Shown here piece by piece: positions 7,064-15,253 of a stretch of DNA of 64,000 nucleotides. How positions within the stretch are numbered: the first letter of the stretch is position 1; every line of letters starts with the position of its first letter. The position numbers and the translations under genes are program-made. The stretch spans positions 248,001 through 312,000 of the forward strand of contig JAIPEN010000004.1 of NCBI GenBank assembly GCA_021737145.1, given 5' to 3'. The notes under the pieces are model-generated. The model was not told where the DNA came from. It searched no databases and saw only the letters and a program-made list of their open reading frames with translations. Source of the stretch: Desulfarculaceae bacterium. Lineage in GTDB: Bacteria; Desulfobacterota; Desulfarculia; Desulfarculales; Desulfarculaceae.

Positions 7064-8675
7064 CGCCCCGACCATCGTCGGCCCCGATGCCTTTGCCCAG
7101 GAGTTCGTGCGCCTGGAAGACGGGCGGCCCTTGATCCTGGAGCCGTGGCAGACCCGGCGGGTGGTGCGCCCTCTGTTCTACACCCTGGACCCAGCCACGG
7201 GCCTTCGCCGCTTCAACCTCGCGCTGATCGGCGTGGGCAAGAAAAACGGCAAGAGCACCCTGGCCGCCTTGATCGCCCTGTATCTCTTGTTGGCCGACGG
7301 CGAGCCCGAGCCCGAGGTGTACGGGGCCGCCGCTGACCGCGACCAGGCCCGGGTGGTCATGGGCCAGGTGAAGCGCTTTGTGGAGCGCTCGCCCGAGCTG
7401 AGCCGGGAGCTGACCATCTACCGCGACGCCATTGAGCGCAAGGACGGGGCTGGCGTGTACCGGGTGCTGAGTGCCGACGCGCCCAGCGCCCACGGCCTTA
7501 ACCCCCACGGGGTGATCTTCGACGAACTGTGGAACCAACGCACCTATGACCTCTGGGAGGCCCTGACCCATTCTCCCGCCCGCAAGCAGCCCCTCCACTT
7601 CTGCATCACCTATGCGGGATACGATCAGCGCAAGGGCTCGCTGCTCTGGGACTTGTACCAGCGGGGCCTCAAGGGCGAAGACCCGGGCATGCTCTTCGTC
7701 TGGTTTGACGGCGATCAGGCCAACCCCGCAAGCTGGATCACGCCCGCCTACCTGGAGCAACAGCGCCGCCGCCTGCCCGAGCACGTCTTCAAGCGACTCC
7801 ACCGCAACGAGTGGACCAGCGGCACGGGCAGCTTCCTGACCCGGGAAGACGTCACCGCCTCCCTGGACCTGGAGTTGGGCAACACCTTCAGCGGCCAGGG
7901 CCAGCTCTACTTCGCCGCCGTGGACCTGGGCCTGGTTAACGACGCCACCGCCGTGGTGGTGGTGCATCGCGACCCGGTGAGCCAAAAGGTGATCCTGGAC
8001 CACGTGCAGACCTTCAAGGGCAGCCCCACCAGCCCGGTGGTGATCGGCCAGGTGGAAGAGCACCTCTACGCCTTGCACCAGCACTTTGACCGGCTGGGCA
8101 TGCTTCGGCTTGACCCGTACCAAGCGGTGAGCATGATGCAACGACTGGAAGAGCGCGGCCTGCCGGTGGACCAGTTCAACTTCAGCGCAGGCAACATCAC
8201 CCGCCTGACCCAAAACCTGTTCCAGCTTTTCAAGGACCGGCGCATTGCCCTCTTCGAGCACGACGAGTTGATCAATGAGCTGCTGACCGTGAAGGTGGTC
8301 GAGAAGAGCTACGGCATTCGCATCGACCACGAGCACGGGCGGCACGACGATCACGTGATCGCCCTGGGAATGGCCGCCCTGGCCGCCATGGAGACACCTA
8401 CGGCCAAGACCATGATCAGCACCGCCTGGATCGAGCCCGGCCCCGCTCCCGGGGTGGCCTACATCGTGGTGCCTGACCCCGCTTTGTGCGGGGCGCGCTA
8501 CCGCTTCGCCCTGGAGGCGGTGGGCACTGCCGAGCGGGTACGGGCTTTTTGCCCAGAGCCCCGGGCCGACGGGAGCGGCTGCGACTTTACCCAGCGAGAG
8601 TTTCCCAGCCGGGAAGCCTTTGCTGCTTACCTGAGACACAAGCACGGCGCGCTGCGTTTTCGCCGCGCCGCATAG
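7056..8675 (+). CDS. terL: phage terminase large subunit with extra C-terminal Cys/His segment
   Basis: 539 residues, ATPase plus nuclease that packages DNA into a prohead. Walker A is GVGKKNGKST (residues 60-68 region), Walker B is VIFDE with Asp156-Glu157, and the RNase H-like nuclease has Asp290 (AAVDLGL) and Asp431-Asp432 (HDDH). All active-site residues are present, so the enzyme looks functional. The ATG at 7056 overlaps the end of the small-subunit gene. Beyond the nuclease is a ~75-residue extension with Cys499, Cys509, His528 and His530, spaced like a C2H2 zinc finger, which is unusual for TerL. Confidence 0.92.
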   Translation: MSSAPTIVGPDAFAQEFVRLEDGRPLILEPWQTRRVVRPLFYTLDPATGLRRFNLALIGVGKKNGKSTLAALIALYLLLADGEPEPEVYGAAADRDQARVVMGQVKRFVERSPELSRELTIYRDAIERKDGAGVYRVLSADAPSAHGLNPHGVIFDELWNQRTYDLWEALTHSPARKQPLHFCITYAGYDQRKGSLLWDLYQRGLKGEDPGMLFVWFDGDQANPASWITPAYLEQQRRRLPEHVFKRLHRNEWTSGTGSFLTREDVTASLDLELGNTFSGQGQLYFAAVDLGLVNDATAVVVVHRDPVSQKVILDHVQTFKGSPTSPVVIGQVEEHLYALHQHFDRLGMLRLDPYQAVSMMQRLEERGLPVDQFNFSAGNITRLTQNLFQLFKDRRIALFEHDELINELLTVKVVEKSYGIRIDHEHGRHDDHVIALGMAALAAMETPTAKTMISTAWIEPGPAPGVAYIVVPDPALCGARYRFALEAVGTAERVRAFCPEPRADGSGCDFTQREFPSREAFAAYLRHKHGALRFRRAA

Positions 8676-8687
8676 GAGCCATACACC

Positions 8688-10055
8688 ATGAGAAAGCGAC
8701 TAGACCGGCATCATCCCCACTACAAGACCAATGAAGCGCTCTGGCGCAAGCTGCGGGCCTGTCACGAAGGCTCTGGTGTCGAGCGCTACCTACGCAAGCA
8801 CCCCGCCGAAGGGGTGGAAGACTTCGCCGAGCGCAAGGCGGCCACCACCTGGCGCAACTTCCCCCGGTTGACCATCGACCTCTGGCTTTCCAAGCTGCTG
8901 GAGCGCACGCCCGCTAGGGCGCTGCCCTCCGAGCTTGCCCCCCTGGTGGCCGACGTGGATCGCCGGGGCACACCTGCTGGCCCCTTGTTCAAAGGCCTGG
9001 CCGAGCTGGCCCTGACCTTCGGGGTGGCCTTCGCCATGGTGGACGCCCCCGCTCTTCCCGAAGGCAAAGACCCTGACAAGCTCACCCTGGCCGACGCCCG
9101 AGCCTACAACCTTCGGCCCTACGTGCGGCCCCTGAGCCCCCTGGACGTAATCGACTGGGCCTTTGACCAGGATGGCCGCCTGGCATGGTTAGCCGAGCGG
9201 GCATATGTCGAGAGCGACGAGGCCCAGCCCTTTGCCGAGGCCAAGCCCCAAGAGGCGGTGCGCATCTGGTGGCCCCACCTATGGCAGCTCTGGGGCAAGA
9301 GCCCTGACGGCAAGCTGGAGCCCCTGGACGACGGCACCCACCCCTTTGGCCAGGTGCCGGTGGTGCCCTGGTACGCCGAGAAGACCGCGCCCCTGCAAGG
9401 CAAGAGCCCCCTGACCGGCATCGTGGACCTGTCCTTGGCCCTCATGAACGTCCAGTCACTCTTAGGCGTGGCCCTGGGTCATGCGGGCCTGCCCCGTCTG
9501 GTGATCTATGCTGACGGCGACGTGAGTGGCATGCCCATGCCCAGCCACCAGGGCCGGGGCCTGCAACTGGAGCCGGGCGACAAGGCTCAGTTTGTCTACC
9601 TCCCGGCTGACAGCGTGAAGGCCCTCCAGATAGAGGCCGACCGGCTCAAGGCCGACATTCGGGCCACCATCTACCGTCAGGTGGACATGCGCCGTGAGAG
9701 CGCCCAGGCCGAAGCGGCAGAGAAGACCAGGCTGGACCTGAGCGCCCTGCATGCCACTTTGTCGGGTTGGGCCGCCAACTTCGAAGAGGCCGAGGCCCAG
9801 ACCTGGCGGCTCATGGCCAAGGGCTTCACCAACTGCAACCCCGGTCAAGTGAAGATCACCTATCACAAGTGCTTTGATCTGCGCACCGCTCACCAGCGCC
9901 TGCAAGAGGCTCTCGAAGCCGAGGCCCTGGACCTGCCCAGCCCCACCTTCAGGACCGCCTACCGGGCCGATCTGGTGAAGGGGCTTCTGGAAGATGCCCC
10001 GCCCGAGCTGGTGGCCCAGGTGGTGGCCGAGTTGGAAGCGGCTGAGGCGGTGTAG
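8688..10055 (+). CDS. phage portal protein (DUF4055-like)
   Basis: 455 residues. The portal is the dodecameric ring at the capsid vertex through which terminase moves DNA. The gene follows terL by 12 bp, the canonical order. The central region (THPFGQVPVVPWY, then LSLALMNVQSLLG) and the later segment (LEPGDKAQFVYLPADS ... LKADIRATIYRQ) match the general pattern of DUF4055-type portals, including the wing/stem region before a helical C-terminus rich in Glu and Ala. Length is in the family range. No frameshift is seen. Confidence 0.8.
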   Translation: MRKRLDRHHPHYKTNEALWRKLRACHEGSGVERYLRKHPAEGVEDFAERKAATTWRNFPRLTIDLWLSKLLERTPARALPSELAPLVADVDRRGTPAGPLFKGLAELALTFGVAFAMVDAPALPEGKDPDKLTLADARAYNLRPYVRPLSPLDVIDWAFDQDGRLAWLAERAYVESDEAQPFAEAKPQEAVRIWWPHLWQLWGKSPDGKLEPLDDGTHPFGQVPVVPWYAEKTAPLQGKSPLTGIVDLSLALMNVQSLLGVALGHAGLPRLVIYADGDVSGMPMPSHQGRGLQLEPGDKAQFVYLPADSVKALQIEADRLKADIRATIYRQVDMRRESAQAEAAEKTRLDLSALHATLSGWAANFEEAEAQTWRLMAKGFTNCNPGQVKITYHKCFDLRTAHQRLQEALEAEALDLPSPTFRTAYRADLVKGLLEDAPPELVAQVVAELEAAEAV

Positions 10056-10057
10056 CC

Positions 10058-10885
10058 ATGGACCCGCAACGCTTTGACCGCTGGAGCCTTGAGCAGGCCC
10101 GGGAGCTGGCCGGGCTCTACGTCCAGGCCCACAAGAACCTGAGCCGCGAGATTGAGGCCCGTCTACGCCGCGTCCTGGAAGGTGAAGAGCTGAGCGCCAA
10201 GGCGATGCTACGGCTGCGTTCCCTGCTCAAGCACATTGAGGCCGAGCTGGAGCGGCTCACCGCTCAGGCAGAGGGCCAGATTCGGCCCCTACTTGATGAA
10301 GCCGAAGAGCTGACCCGGGAAGAGATCGCGGCCATGGCCCGCGAGCCCCAGTGGAACCTCTTCGAGGGCAGCGCCGCTGCTGAGTACGTGCGCCAAGGCA
10401 CCCTCTTGGAGCAAAACATGGCCAGCACCTTGAAGGGCTACAGCGCCGATCTGCTGGCCAAGGTAAAGCGCATCCTGAACCTGGCCGTGATGGAGCGCCG
10501 CTCCTGGAACCACACCGCCCGGCTGATTCAGCGCGCCTTTGGCGATGCTGGACGGCCCCTGGGTCGTCGCCTGGGCTACTACGGCTCCACCGGGGCCGCC
10601 GCCCAGGCTGCCCGGCTGGTGGTCACTGAGCTGGCCCGTGCCCGCTCCCTGGGCCACCAGCACCACATCAAGCACGACCCCGACATTATCGGAGTCATCA
10701 TCCACCACGGCGCGGGGCCTTGCCGCACGGGGGTGTGCCCCCGACGGGCGGGCCGCTACATGGGCAAGGACAATGCCCTGGCCGAGCTGCGCCGCATTCC
10801 CCGGCACCCCTGGTGCCGGTGCTGGCCTGAGTACATCTACGAGAACCTGAACTTTGACGAGTTGGCCCGAGAGCTGGCCGCATAA
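10058..10885 (+). CDS. Mu F-like minor head / head morphogenesis protein
   Basis: 275 residues with a long helical N-terminus (about 1-130). The C-terminal domain is typical of phage Mu gpF/SPP1 gp7 proteins: VVTELARARSLGH, then paired Cys in GPCRTGVCPRRAG and the terminal IPRHPWCRCWPEY. Such proteins join the portal to the inside of the head and are encoded right after the portal, as here (2-bp gap). The Cys/His arrangement suggests metal binding. The family call rests on motif and order. Confidence 0.82.
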   Translation: MDPQRFDRWSLEQARELAGLYVQAHKNLSREIEARLRRVLEGEELSAKAMLRLRSLLKHIEAELERLTAQAEGQIRPLLDEAEELTREEIAAMAREPQWNLFEGSAAAEYVRQGTLLEQNMASTLKGYSADLLAKVKRILNLAVMERRSWNHTARLIQRAFGDAGRPLGRRLGYYGSTGAAAQAARLVVTELARARSLGHQHHIKHDPDIIGVIIHHGAGPCRTGVCPRRAGRYMGKDNALAELRRIPRHPWCRCWPEYIYENLNFDELARELAA

Positions 10886-10897
10886 GGAGACAAGACC

Positions 10898-11533
10898 ATG
10901 CTGGACAAGATTACTTCCTTCAACCCCGACACCCTGACTACCCCCGAGGTGAAGCCCGCCGCTGACGCGGTGGAGAGCCTGGAGGGTCTTGCCACGAACT
11001 TCGTGAGCAAGGTTTCCAAGATCAACCGTGACCCCGACCTGAGCGACAACGGCAAGGCCAAACTGGCCGCCAAGGCCCGGGCCGACTTCGAAGCCCAGGC
11101 AGAAGAGCTGCGCGCCGAGCTGACCCAGAGCCACGTCGCTCAGGCGGCCAAGGTCGAGAAGCTGGTGGTGGCCGCCCGGGAAGCCGATAAACCGGCTGAG
11201 CTTGGACCTGACGCCGTCCTAGAGGCCACCCTGGCCATGGAGGGCATGAAGAACCTGACGCCCGCCCAGCTGGTGGAAGCCTACTCAGAGGCGATCACCA
11301 GCGGCGACTACATCAAGCGCCGGGCTGCCGAGGCCGTGGCCGCCGCTGTGCTGAAGACGGGCACCGCCGCTCTGGGGCGCTTCCAGGCCCTCCAGCGCAA
11401 GCGCGAGAACCCCGAGACGCCTGCGATCAAGGCGGCCAACGAGCAGTTGACCCTTCTGAGCAAGCTGCGCACGGTGTACGACTACGTGACCACGGAGACC
11501 ATGAAGAAAGGCAAAATGCCCTTCACCGGTTAA
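10898..11533 (+). CDS. helical protein at the scaffold position of the head module
   Basis: 211 residues, almost entirely Glu/Ala/Lys-rich helix (KAKLAAKARADFEAQAEELRAEL and similar), starting at ATG 10898 with GGAG upstream. The gene after a Mu F-like protein in tailed-phage operons usually encodes a scaffold or protease, and composition fits scaffold, but no signature confirms it. It is followed at once by a terminator rather than by a major capsid gene, so the operon ends here. Confidence 0.5.
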   Translation: MLDKITSFNPDTLTTPEVKPAADAVESLEGLATNFVSKVSKINRDPDLSDNGKAKLAAKARADFEAQAEELRAELTQSHVAQAAKVEKLVVAAREADKPAELGPDAVLEATLAMEGMKNLTPAQLVEAYSEAITSGDYIKRRAAEAVAAAVLKTGTAALGRFQALQRKRENPETPAIKAANEQLTLLSKLRTVYDYVTTETMKKGKMPFTG

Positions 11534-11560
11534 GGCTCCTGCCGGTAAGGCGCTCCATCG

Positions 11561-11602
11561 GGCGGGTCGACCCAATGCGGGCTGGGCGACCCGCCTAATT
11601 TT
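11561..11602 (+). terminator. intrinsic terminator of the packaging operon
   Basis: A perfect 9-bp stem GGCGGGTCG/CGACCCGCC (11561-11569 with 11587-11595) is followed by TAATTTTT. It lies 28 bp after the last head-module gene and marks a designed operon end rather than an abrupt deletion inside a gene. Confidence 0.8.
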
Positions 11603-11704
11603 TGTGGTTGATTGTGCGCTGTCAATTATTTATCGTTAAGCTCAAGAGAATCGCCTATATCCATTTTAGCGCTACCCATAATTTACTACTATTAAGGAAA
11701 TGAT

Positions 11705-12229
11705 ATGGAGCCACTAGTGGAATTATATGGGGCAGTAGACGGCACCGAAATATCGCCTAGCGAATTACCCAAATACCTAGCACAATTGCCAATTGAATTA
11801 CCTGTGTACAGAAAAATTCCTCTACCTGGCCACATCTATGGTGCATCTTTTGACTGGTTCATTTTGCTAGGGAAAGCTGCTGACGTTATCACTGCCGCAG
11901 GTGCCTTATGGGCTGCCTATCAATGGATTAAAGGCCATAATAAAGTGGGTGGAGAAAAATCACCAAAATTTATAATCCAGGCGAAGCTAAGAAGTGGCCC
12001 CTTCGAGAATATCACGATAGAAGGCACTACTACTGAAAAGGAATTCATGATTGATTTTGTTCGCCGCATTGCCAATTTGAATTCTAAAACTGAATCAACA
12101 GATGATAATTATCACTTAACTGAGTACGCCAATTCTGGCAGGTACGAACGCATAGTGGCAGATGATAATTGGTCCCCATCTAATCCGAGCACAGGTGGGG
12201 TGCGGGCCAAACCTCGGGAAGACACCTAG
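11705..12229 (+). CDS. AT-rich cargo gene 1, unknown single-membrane-span protein
   Basis: 174 residues, ATG at 11705 with TAAGGA upstream. There is one probable membrane helix near residues 47-70 (FILLGKAADVITAAGALWAAYQWI), followed by a polar C-terminal domain. Base composition changes sharply to AT-rich at about 11600, after the packaging operon. This implies a separate origin as accessory cargo. I recognise no family. Confidence 0.6.
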   Translation: MEPLVELYGAVDGTEISPSELPKYLAQLPIELPVYRKIPLPGHIYGASFDWFILLGKAADVITAAGALWAAYQWIKGHNKVGGEKSPKFIIQAKLRSGPFENITIEGTTTEKEFMIDFVRRIANLNSKTESTDDNYHLTEYANSGRYERIVADDNWSPSNPSTGGVRAKPREDT

Positions 12230-12242
12230 CAGAATCCGAGGC

Positions 12243-12734
12243 ATGACAGTCACCCTCTACACCATCCAAGCCCCAGGCGTCGACCTGACCGCCCCACGCA
12301 AGCCACGCCACGACTACGCCCACCCCGATGGCTGCTACTACGACATGGCCCAGTACCTGGGATGGCCGTGGTGGGTCTGGAGCTTCCCCAGGATGGACGA
12401 TTTTGATTGCCCCCCGGCCATGGACTGGGAGTCATTCGAAAGCCAGCCTGGGACGCTCTGGACGCTTCGTGTGCCCTCTGAGGCCGTGCGCTGGTGCGGC
12501 GTCAACGCGCTATGCTTCGGCACGGGCAGCCTGGAAGGGTGCTTCCACCCGACCGCTGACGATTGCCGCGTTGAGGTCGACACGCCCGAAGGCGTGGTGG
12601 TGGATACGCCTCAGGGGCTCGTGCGTGGGCTGATCAGGCCAGAGTGGGTGGCGTGTTGGGAGCCGTCTCATACGCGGTCAAGTGACCAAGACAGCGATTA
12701 TCGGGCAAGTCTGGTAATGGCGCTTGAGGCCTAA
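12243..12734 (+). CDS. cargo gene 2, hypothetical protein
   Basis: 163 residues from ATG 12243, GC-rich unlike the genes on either side. The sequence is Trp/Asp-rich (YLGWPWWVWSFPRMDDFDCP) with no family I can name. It overlaps nothing and sits between two AT-rich genes, so it may have a different origin from its neighbours. The 14-nt gap from the previous gene and weak GAGG suggest co-transcription. Confidence 0.5.
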   Translation: MTVTLYTIQAPGVDLTAPRKPRHDYAHPDGCYYDMAQYLGWPWWVWSFPRMDDFDCPPAMDWESFESQPGTLWTLRVPSEAVRWCGVNALCFGTGSLEGCFHPTADDCRVEVDTPEGVVVDTPQGLVRGLIRPEWVACWEPSHTRSSDQDSDYRASLVMALEA

Positions 12735-12777
12735 AAGAGTTTGCCGAGGTGATCGCCGATAGGGGTGGAGTGAGGAT

Positions 12778-13143
12778 ATGAAAAGGTTGTTGCTTATTTT
12801 ATTTCTAGGATCATTGACACTATTACCCACCACTGGATCGGCTGGCTGGTGGTATGAAAAACATTTCGGCAGCGGACAGGAGTTGATCACGAATAATGCA
12901 TTTAACTTCAAACTAGACGACATTAAATGCCACGTAACTGAAGTTAAATATTTCAGGACATCAGATAGCAGTGTTGATGAATATAGAGATCTTATATGTC
13001 GGGTATCTAATGACATCTCAGTATCAATTAGGGCCCATTGCGAGTACCCTCTATATTCAATGACAGAAATAAAAATCTACAAGAAAGATAAATTTTATTG
13101 GCCTACTTTAATTTGCGGGCCAGCTAGAAAAAACAATAAATAA
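12778..13143 (+). CDS. cargo gene 3, small secreted protein
   Basis: 121 residues with a clear signal peptide: MKR, a Leu-rich core and a cleavage site after GSA near residue 22. The mature protein has four cysteines, is AT-rich at the DNA level and ends in a basic tail (ARKNNK). The ATG at 12778 has GGAG and GAGG upstream. Function is unknown; location is probably periplasmic or extracellular. Confidence 0.6.
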   Translation: MKRLLLILFLGSLTLLPTTGSAGWWYEKHFGSGQELITNNAFNFKLDDIKCHVTEVKYFRTSDSSVDEYRDLICRVSNDISVSIRAHCEYPLYSMTEIKIYKKDKFYWPTLICGPARKNNK

Positions 13144-13212
13144 TCAATATGCCACGTGTAACACTAGCAGGCAATCCTCGTTTTTCCTATAAGAAAGGGG
13201 GCAATTACAGAT

Positions 13213-13431
13213 ATGTCTAGCTTCTCAGAGGTTGGTAATGTTGTTCGTCTGTCAAGCGATGAGACACAGTCTTGTGTCTGTGGTGAGGCGTTAAGAGGAG
13301 AGGGGCTCGATAAAGCTATAAACCATTATCTTGAAGTCCATGGTTATCAACTCTTGCATGTCGGTCAAGAAACGACGCGCGACATGGACGGTAATATATG
13401 GCACAACACGGTGGCAATTCTCGGCAGATAA
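13213..13431 (+). CDS. cargo gene 4, 72-aa protein with Cys/His pairs
   Basis: ATG at 13213 after AAGGGGG at rather long spacing. The protein contains CVCG at residues 21-24 and, after a short helix, H-x4-H (NHYLEVHGYQ). The spacing would suit a small zinc finger. No family is recognised. It is the fourth gene in a same-strand series and could be a regulator or a toxin/antitoxin-sized protein, but nothing in the sequence decides this. Confidence 0.5.
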   Translation: MSSFSEVGNVVRLSSDETQSCVCGEALRGEGLDKAINHYLEVHGYQLLHVGQETTRDMDGNIWHNTVAILGR

Positions 13432-13460
13432 CATGCAAAGCCTATTAGAGGAGGGCAAGG

Positions 13461-13634
13461 ATGACACCCTGGATCGTGTTGATCGTCGTGGTGGCCGTCT
13501 GGTGGGCTCTGATTGGGCGTCCTGAGCGCAGGCGTGCGGCTCGGGCTAAGCTGGAGTTGGAGGTGGCAAGGGATAACCTGGAGAGGGCGCGGGCACGGCT
13601 GGGAGAGGCGCTGAAAGCTGTTAACGACAGGTAG
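13461..13634 (+). CDS. cargo gene 5, 57-aa membrane-anchored helix
   Basis: ATG at 13461 with GGAGGG seven bases upstream. The first ~17 residues (TPWIVLIVVVAVWWALIG) form a membrane helix. The rest is a long basic-acidic amphipathic helix (ARAKLELEVARDNLERARARL), likely a coiled coil. The shape is that of small phage i-spanins or membrane scaffolds, but no lysis genes are nearby. The strong ribosome-binding site supports a real gene. Confidence 0.55.
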   Translation: MTPWIVLIVVVAVWWALIGRPERRRAARAKLELEVARDNLERARARLGEALKAVNDR

Positions 13635-13653
13635 CTCGGGAGACGCTGAACAA

Positions 13654-14145
13654 ATGAGGGATGAATTCCTCGAGGACTTGGACAAGGAGTTTGATAAGCA
13701 CGGGGGCGAGTGGAACTTCCACGAGATCGCCGCATACCACCATGCAAGAGCAGCCATTAACCTTGATCATGAAGTGGTCAACCTGCGACGGGCGATTAAT
13801 AGCACCAATGAGGCCATAGGCAAGTCAGACAAAACGCTCGAGAAGGCATACTCAGCAGTCGAGAAGTCCTTAGGGAAACTAACTGCGAGAATCAAGGCCG
13901 CAAGTGACCAGAGCACCAAGCTGGGCAACAAAATCGTCGTCCTGACCGTGGTGTTGGCTCTCGCCGCCCTCTTTCAGGTGGTCTTGGGTGCTTGGCAGGT
14001 TTACGTTTTTTATCTAGGCGGGATCAAAGATGCAAAGGTGGTCGAGCAGCTTCACCAGACCACCAAGACACAAGACAAGAAGGTCAGGCAGAGCGAACAG
14101 CCGACTAGCTCGCCGACGGCCCCTCAGTCTTCTTCAAGGCCCTGA
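13654..14145 (+). CDS. cargo gene 6, coiled-coil membrane protein
   Basis: 163 residues. An N-terminal acidic helix is followed by a heptad-like coiled coil (about 40-90, LRRAINSTNEAIGKSDKTLEKAY), one membrane span (about 95-125, IVVLTVVLALAALFQVVLGAW) and a polar tail. It overlaps the 3' end of the convergent DUF4145 gene by 41 bp. With cargo gene 5 it makes a pair of small membrane/coiled-coil proteins. Function is unknown. Confidence 0.55.
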   Translation: MRDEFLEDLDKEFDKHGGEWNFHEIAAYHHARAAINLDHEVVNLRRAINSTNEAIGKSDKTLEKAYSAVEKSLGKLTARIKAASDQSTKLGNKIVVLTVVLALAALFQVVLGAWQVYVFYLGGIKDAKVVEQLHQTTKTQDKKVRQSEQPTSSPTAPQSSSRP

Positions 14146-14779
14146 GGCGTTGCACTAGGCTGTCTAGTTGATATAAGCCCTTCATAATCTCTTTGGTGAG
14201 TTCGATCGCGGCACCGACTTCTTCAGGCCCAACACCCTTGAATTTTTTCAGTTCAATGTGGGCTGCGTCATTGCCAAGCCACCGTATATCGTGCATCACC
14301 TCAAGGAGCTGCTTGGGCAGTACAACCTTCTCAACCAGGGCATCGATCCGCTGGAAAAGCTTTTCTCCTTCGGCCCCCTGTTCGTCACAGATCGTCTCCA
14401 AAGTGAGCCGGACAGCCATCGCGGCTGTCCTGAAGCACCCCTCGGCATAACAGGTGAGGGCCTCTTCGAAGGTGTCGACCACCGTGTCGGGTACTCCATT
14501 CGGATCGAAATCAAGGCGTTCGGCTGGCCAAAAGTTGATTACATGCTCCCTGTCAGCGTAGGCAATGATCTGCTGACAAGCTGGGGTGGGGCATATTCTG
14601 AATCCAAAGACAACGCCTGATCCCGTGGCATATAAATCTTGGCCAATGTGATTGAAGGTCACCTGATGTCGGCATGACGGGCATCTCCCTTCAATAGGCT
14701 GGTGAGTTGTATTTTGTAGACTATGTCCTTTAGCACGTTTCACTGTCCACTCCATCCCCATTAAACATTGTTTCATCAT
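14105..14779 (-). CDS. DUF4145-type protein with N-terminal zinc-ribbon-like Cys
   Basis: 224 residues. The C-terminal half matches the DUF4145 pattern: AVRLTLETICDEQGA, then IDALVEKVVLPKQLLEVMHDIRWLGNDAAH, a HEPN-like helical domain often found in mobile or defence loci. The N-terminal part has CPSC and CPTPAC, possibly a zinc ribbon. It is the only cargo gene on the minus strand and lies next to attR. The start may be ATG 14779 or an internal ATG near 14755; neither has a clear Shine-Dalgarno sequence. Confidence 0.65.
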   Translation of the reverse strand: MMKQCLMGMEWTVKRAKGHSLQNTTHQPIEGRCPSCRHQVTFNHIGQDLYATGSGVVFGFRICPTPACQQIIAYADREHVINFWPAERLDFDPNGVPDTVVDTFEEALTCYAEGCFRTAAMAVRLTLETICDEQGAEGEKLFQRIDALVEKVVLPKQLLEVMHDIRWLGNDAAHIELKKFKGVGPEEVGAAIELTKEIMKGLYQLDSLVQRLRALKKTEGPSAS

Positions 14780-14883
14780 AGGCTATTTCAATACGGTTGC
14801 CAACACCGTTGAAATGGTGGTACAAGGTCACGACCTCCGGGAAAAACAGGGGGTGAATTGCGTGAATTCCACAGGGAACGGGG

Positions 14884-14905
14884 ATTCATGCACAATTCAT
14901 ACACA
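14884..14905 (+). repeat. 11-bp tandem repeat near attR, candidate integrase arm sites
   Basis: ATTCATGCACA (14884-14894) is followed directly by ATTCATACACA (14895-14905), 32 bp from the attachment repeat, in a stretch without genes. Tyrosine integrases bind short direct repeats (arm sites) beside the core. Assignment is inference from position. Confidence 0.3.
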
Positions 14906-14936
14906 GGGCAGTCATTGCCGTAAGTTGTTGATATTA

Positions 14937-15005
14937 CAGTTTGGTTAGAGCGCCAGGTTGTGGCCCTGGAGGCCGAGGGTTCAAGTCCCTCTAGCCACCC
15001 CACTT
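14937..15005 (+). repeat. attR: second copy of the 69-bp tRNA-His 3' segment
   Basis: Identical to 1680-1748. It contains the anticodon and T arms and CCA of tRNA-His but no 5' acceptor strand, so it is a tRNA fragment and not a second gene. It marks the right boundary of the element. Just beyond it lies the terminator that originally served the tRNA gene. Confidence 0.95.
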
Positions 15006-15017
15006 CAGCACGAGACA

Positions 15018-15043
15018 AGCGGCCCAAAGGGGCCGCTTTTTTT
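15018..15043 (+). terminator. intrinsic terminator, originally downstream of tRNA-His
   Basis: A perfect 8-bp stem AGCGGCCC/GGGCCGCT with an AAAG loop is followed by a run of T. It sits 13 bp after attR. In the unintegrated chromosome it would directly follow the tRNA-His gene; integration moved it 13.3 kb away. The rest of 15044-15253 shows nothing else. Confidence 0.85.
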
Positions 15044-15253
15044 GTGGGGCGCACCCGTGGCCTAAGGCGCAAAGCCTAGCCGCGCGGAGGGCAAACCGTC
15101 TGACAAGGCCCGCGAATCAGCCGCCCGCCCGGATTTGGCCATGGCTGGCATCTTGTTCTCCGGGCCTCCGGTCTGCTAGCATCGATTCTCACTTATGTCT
15201 GTCCCTCAGCCCTCCCGGCCTCGGCCCGGGCGGAACACGGGGAGCCCGGGATA

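Larger units (their letters stand above)
1749..15005. mobile_element. integrative element in tRNA-His: prophage remnant or capsid-less satellite
   Basis: A 13,257-bp insertion lies between the two 69-bp repeats. From left to right it has an integrase pointing away from attL, two HTH genes, a putative replication region, a serine recombinase on the opposite strand, terminase small and large subunits, portal, Mu F-like protein and a coiled-coil protein. A terminator follows, then AT-rich cargo and a DUF4145-type gene next to attR. The integrase keeps all its catalytic residues, so mobility may persist. No major capsid, protease, connector, tail or lysis gene is recognisable. It could be a deletion derivative of a siphovirus-like prophage or a satellite that uses a helper's capsid. 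Confidence 0.85.

Noticed and set aside
14788..15072. 94-aa minus-strand ORF over the tRNA fragment
   Set aside because: It reads antisense through the tRNA-His remnant and terminator; such ORFs arise at many tRNA genes and have no ribosome-binding site.
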